Source: Longibacter salinarum (lineage in GTDB: Bacteria > Bacteroidota > Rhodothermia > Rhodothermales > Salinibacteraceae). From it: DNA of 64,000 bases. Where the stretch lies: contig NZ_PDEQ01000005.1 in the NCBI RefSeq assembly GCF_002554795.1, positions 124,001 through 188,000 on the forward strand, in the 5' to 3' direction. This document shows positions 62,800-64,000 of the stretch, in pieces (within the stretch, counting starts at the first letter, position 1; each line of letters starts with the position of its first letter). The notes under the pieces are model-generated. The model did no database searches. It was given only the letters and a program-made list of their open reading frames with translations, and was not told the DNA's origin. Both the position numbers and the translations under genes were made by a program.

Positions 62800-63597
62800 A
62801 TGTCTTCGCTGGTATCGGATCTTCGTAATGCGCGTTCGGGCACCGTTCTCGTGCAGTGGATGCGGGGACTTTCACTGCCCTTCCGATCCGTCGCTCTGCT
62901 CTGGCGACATCGATCGCTCTGGAACTGGGCTGCGGCGCCGGCAATCATCGGTATCCTCCTTTTTACCGGCGTGGCCGTGGCCGCCGTCGCCTACTCCGAC
63001 GACCTGCTCGCCCTGTGGTGGACTCAGCCGACCTCCGAAGGGCTCTGGGGCGGCATCCTTCTCCTCGGATGGATCATCCTCTATGTGATCTTGATGCTGC
63101 TTGGTGTAGCCGGTGCCTACCTGACGGCCCTCCTCCTCGGCGGCATCGTCGCCAGTCCGTTCAACGATGCCCTCTCCATCCGCGCCGAAGACATCCTCAC
63201 CGGCGATTCGCCTTCTCCCGATGAGGTCTCGATGTGGACCGGTCTCGGACGCTCCCTCGTGAGCACGACGGCTGTGACGGTCGTCTACGTCCTGTGTGCG
63301 GTCCCGGTGCTGGCCCTCAACATCATTCCATGGATCGGCCCGCCCGTCGCAGCGGTCCTGCACGCCGGACTTGCGGCGTTCTTTCTCGGCCTCGAGTACG
63401 CCGATGTCGCCCTGGCCCGCTACGGACTCCGGTGGAAAGAAAAACTCGATCTGCTCAATCGCCACCGTCCGCTGGCGCTGGGCTTTGGCCTGAGCACGAG
63501 CCTGCTGTTCTGGATCCCGCTTCTGAACCTGGTGGTGATGCCTGTCGCCGTCGTTGGAGGGACCGCCCTGGGCCTCGCGCTGCATGAACCGAAATAA
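62800..63597 (+). CDS. EI24-domain (CysZ-like) membrane protein
   Basis: 265 residues with about five hydrophobic helices. Family features: RGLSLPFRSVALLWRHRSLWNWAAAPAIIGILLF at the N-terminus, LLLGGIVASPFNDALSIRAEDIL, and PWIGPPVAAVLHAGLAAFFLGLEYADVALARYGLRWKEKLDLLNRHRPLALGFGLSTSLLFWIPLLNLVVMPVAVVGGT, typical of the EI24/CysZ group. CysZ is a sulfate permease in enterobacteria; in other phyla the substrate is unknown, and there is no cys gene nearby. The ATG at 62800 begins just before the conserved part. Confidence 0.85.
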   Translation: MSSLVSDLRNARSGTVLVQWMRGLSLPFRSVALLWRHRSLWNWAAAPAIIGILLFTGVAVAAVAYSDDLLALWWTQPTSEGLWGGILLLGWIILYVILMLLGVAGAYLTALLLGGIVASPFNDALSIRAEDILTGDSPSPDEVSMWTGLGRSLVSTTAVTVVYVLCAVPVLALNIIPWIGPPVAAVLHAGLAAFFLGLEYADVALARYGLRWKEKLDLLNRHRPLALGFGLSTSLLFWIPLLNLVVMPVAVVGGTALGLALHEPK

Positions 63598-63803
63598 GGA
63601 CGGGGCACTAGGATAAAGACGGCCTCAGATCGTCCGGCCCTCTACATTCCCGATCGCTCCTGAAGAAACCGGGCGGTGTAGTCATTTAGCGCGTGCGGAT
63701 CCGCGTCAAAATGACGTGGTTTCGCCTGTGCGACTTCGGTGTCCCTGCGGGTCATCACAGTGATACAACGACTCGCGTTCAAATTGACCTCCTCCCTCGT
63801 GCC

Positions 63804-64000
63804 GTGCCTGACTCCAACCACGACACATACCTCGAGCAACGCGGCTTCAAACCGGAATGCAGCCTGCGTATCTTCGACCGGTCCGAGCGACGCGACCTGA
63901 AGCGGTACGGCCACTGGTTGCAGGCACTCGCCGATGGCACCATTCAGCCGGAATCGGAGGACCAGGAGCAGTTCGTCGACCTCGTCCATAACGACGAACG
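63804..64000 (+). CDS. DUF413/MaoP-like small protein, 5' part only
   Basis: A GTG-started frame runs off the window end after 65 codons. It contains DTYLEQRGFKPECSLRIFDR and LKRYGHWLQALADGTIQPES, then DQEQFVDLV, close to the DUF413 pattern 'L-x-RYG-xWL-xAL-xxG-I-xP-x-(T)-x-xQ-xxFV'. In gammaproteobacteria that family includes MaoP, involved in chromosome macrodomain organisation; the role here is unknown. No ATG is available; GTG at 63804 is the best start, and the protein-coding bias favours this strand over the overlapping minus frame. Confidence 0.65.
   Translation, partial: MPDSNHDTYLEQRGFKPECSLRIFDRSERRDLKRYGHWLQALADGTIQPESEDQEQFVDLVHNDE

Noticed and set aside
63642-63989. 115-codon minus-strand frame at the window end
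   Set aside because: It overlaps a plus-strand frame that matches the DUF413 pattern, so it is the complementary shadow.

Overview
The window reads as chromosomal DNA from a halophilic or marine member of the Bacteroidota, most likely the Rhodothermales (Salinibacter/Longibacter-like). I infer this from four things: high G+C with acidic proteins; a T9SS-type C-terminal sorting domain together with an Oar-like TonB receptor; an atpD-atpC pair with no other ATP synthase genes beside it; and lipoproteins and zincins typical of that phylum. No rRNA, tRNA or CRISPR was recognised.

Layout. 0.1-9.2 kb holds core genes: two tail-to-tail OmpR-type response regulators, an M42 aminopeptidase, class II DAHP synthase, a lipoprotein, a SnoaL-like protein, a photolyase and folC. 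9.4-12.2 kb pairs a Get3/ArsA ATPase that has a C-terminal alpha-crystallin-like domain with a class I HMG-CoA reductase. 12.7-18.6 kb has a family 2 glycosyltransferase, a TPR protein with a long acidic linker, anmK and thiL. 18.6-22.1 kb has a Ser/Thr kinase-TPR receptor and a PF07638-type ECF sigma factor whose region 2.2 carries Thr residues where acidic residues are usual. 22.4-27.9 kb has an mddA-like methyltransferase, a lipoprotein, a TPR protein and a secreted zincin.

28.0-32.4 kb (minus strand) is the most interesting part: a lasso-peptide gene cluster. It comprises an asparagine-synthetase-like cyclase whose glutaminase nucleophile is missing, a 54-residue precursor with a canonical lasso leader motif that starts in ATGA overlap with the cyclase stop, a protein joining a phosphoribosyltransferase-like domain to a PqqD/RRE-like domain, and an HPr-kinase-like protein. 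The predicted core begins Ala-Gly, has Asp at position 9 and ends in Ser, which fits a 9-residue ring and C-terminal Ser phosphorylation. No leader peptidase (B protein) is visible nearby. The phosphoribosyltransferase-RRE fusion suggests a tailoring step I do not recognise.

33.1-43.4 kb has atpD-atpC, an alpha-carbonic anhydrase without a signal peptide, a beta-carbonic anhydrase with one, a HEAT-cyclophilin fusion, a D-threonine-aldolase-like enzyme and a CCA-adding-type enzyme. 43.8-51.6 kb is a TetR-RND efflux locus interrupted by a frameshifted four-helix-bundle gene. 51.6-54.2 kb is an AT-richer accessory patch (T9SS cargo, IS110 fragment). 55.1-64.0 kb has a TonB receptor, a biotin carboxylase, a CbpA-like DnaJ, an AP2-domain protein, an EI24 membrane protein and the start of a DUF413-like gene.

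Repeats are a second theme. At least nine intergenic tracts of degenerate 7- or 8-bp tandem repeats lie between genes, often beginning at a stop codon. A loop-less palindrome occurs twice. A six-unit array of 21-bp units, most of them small hairpins with compensatory changes, follows the AP2-domain gene.
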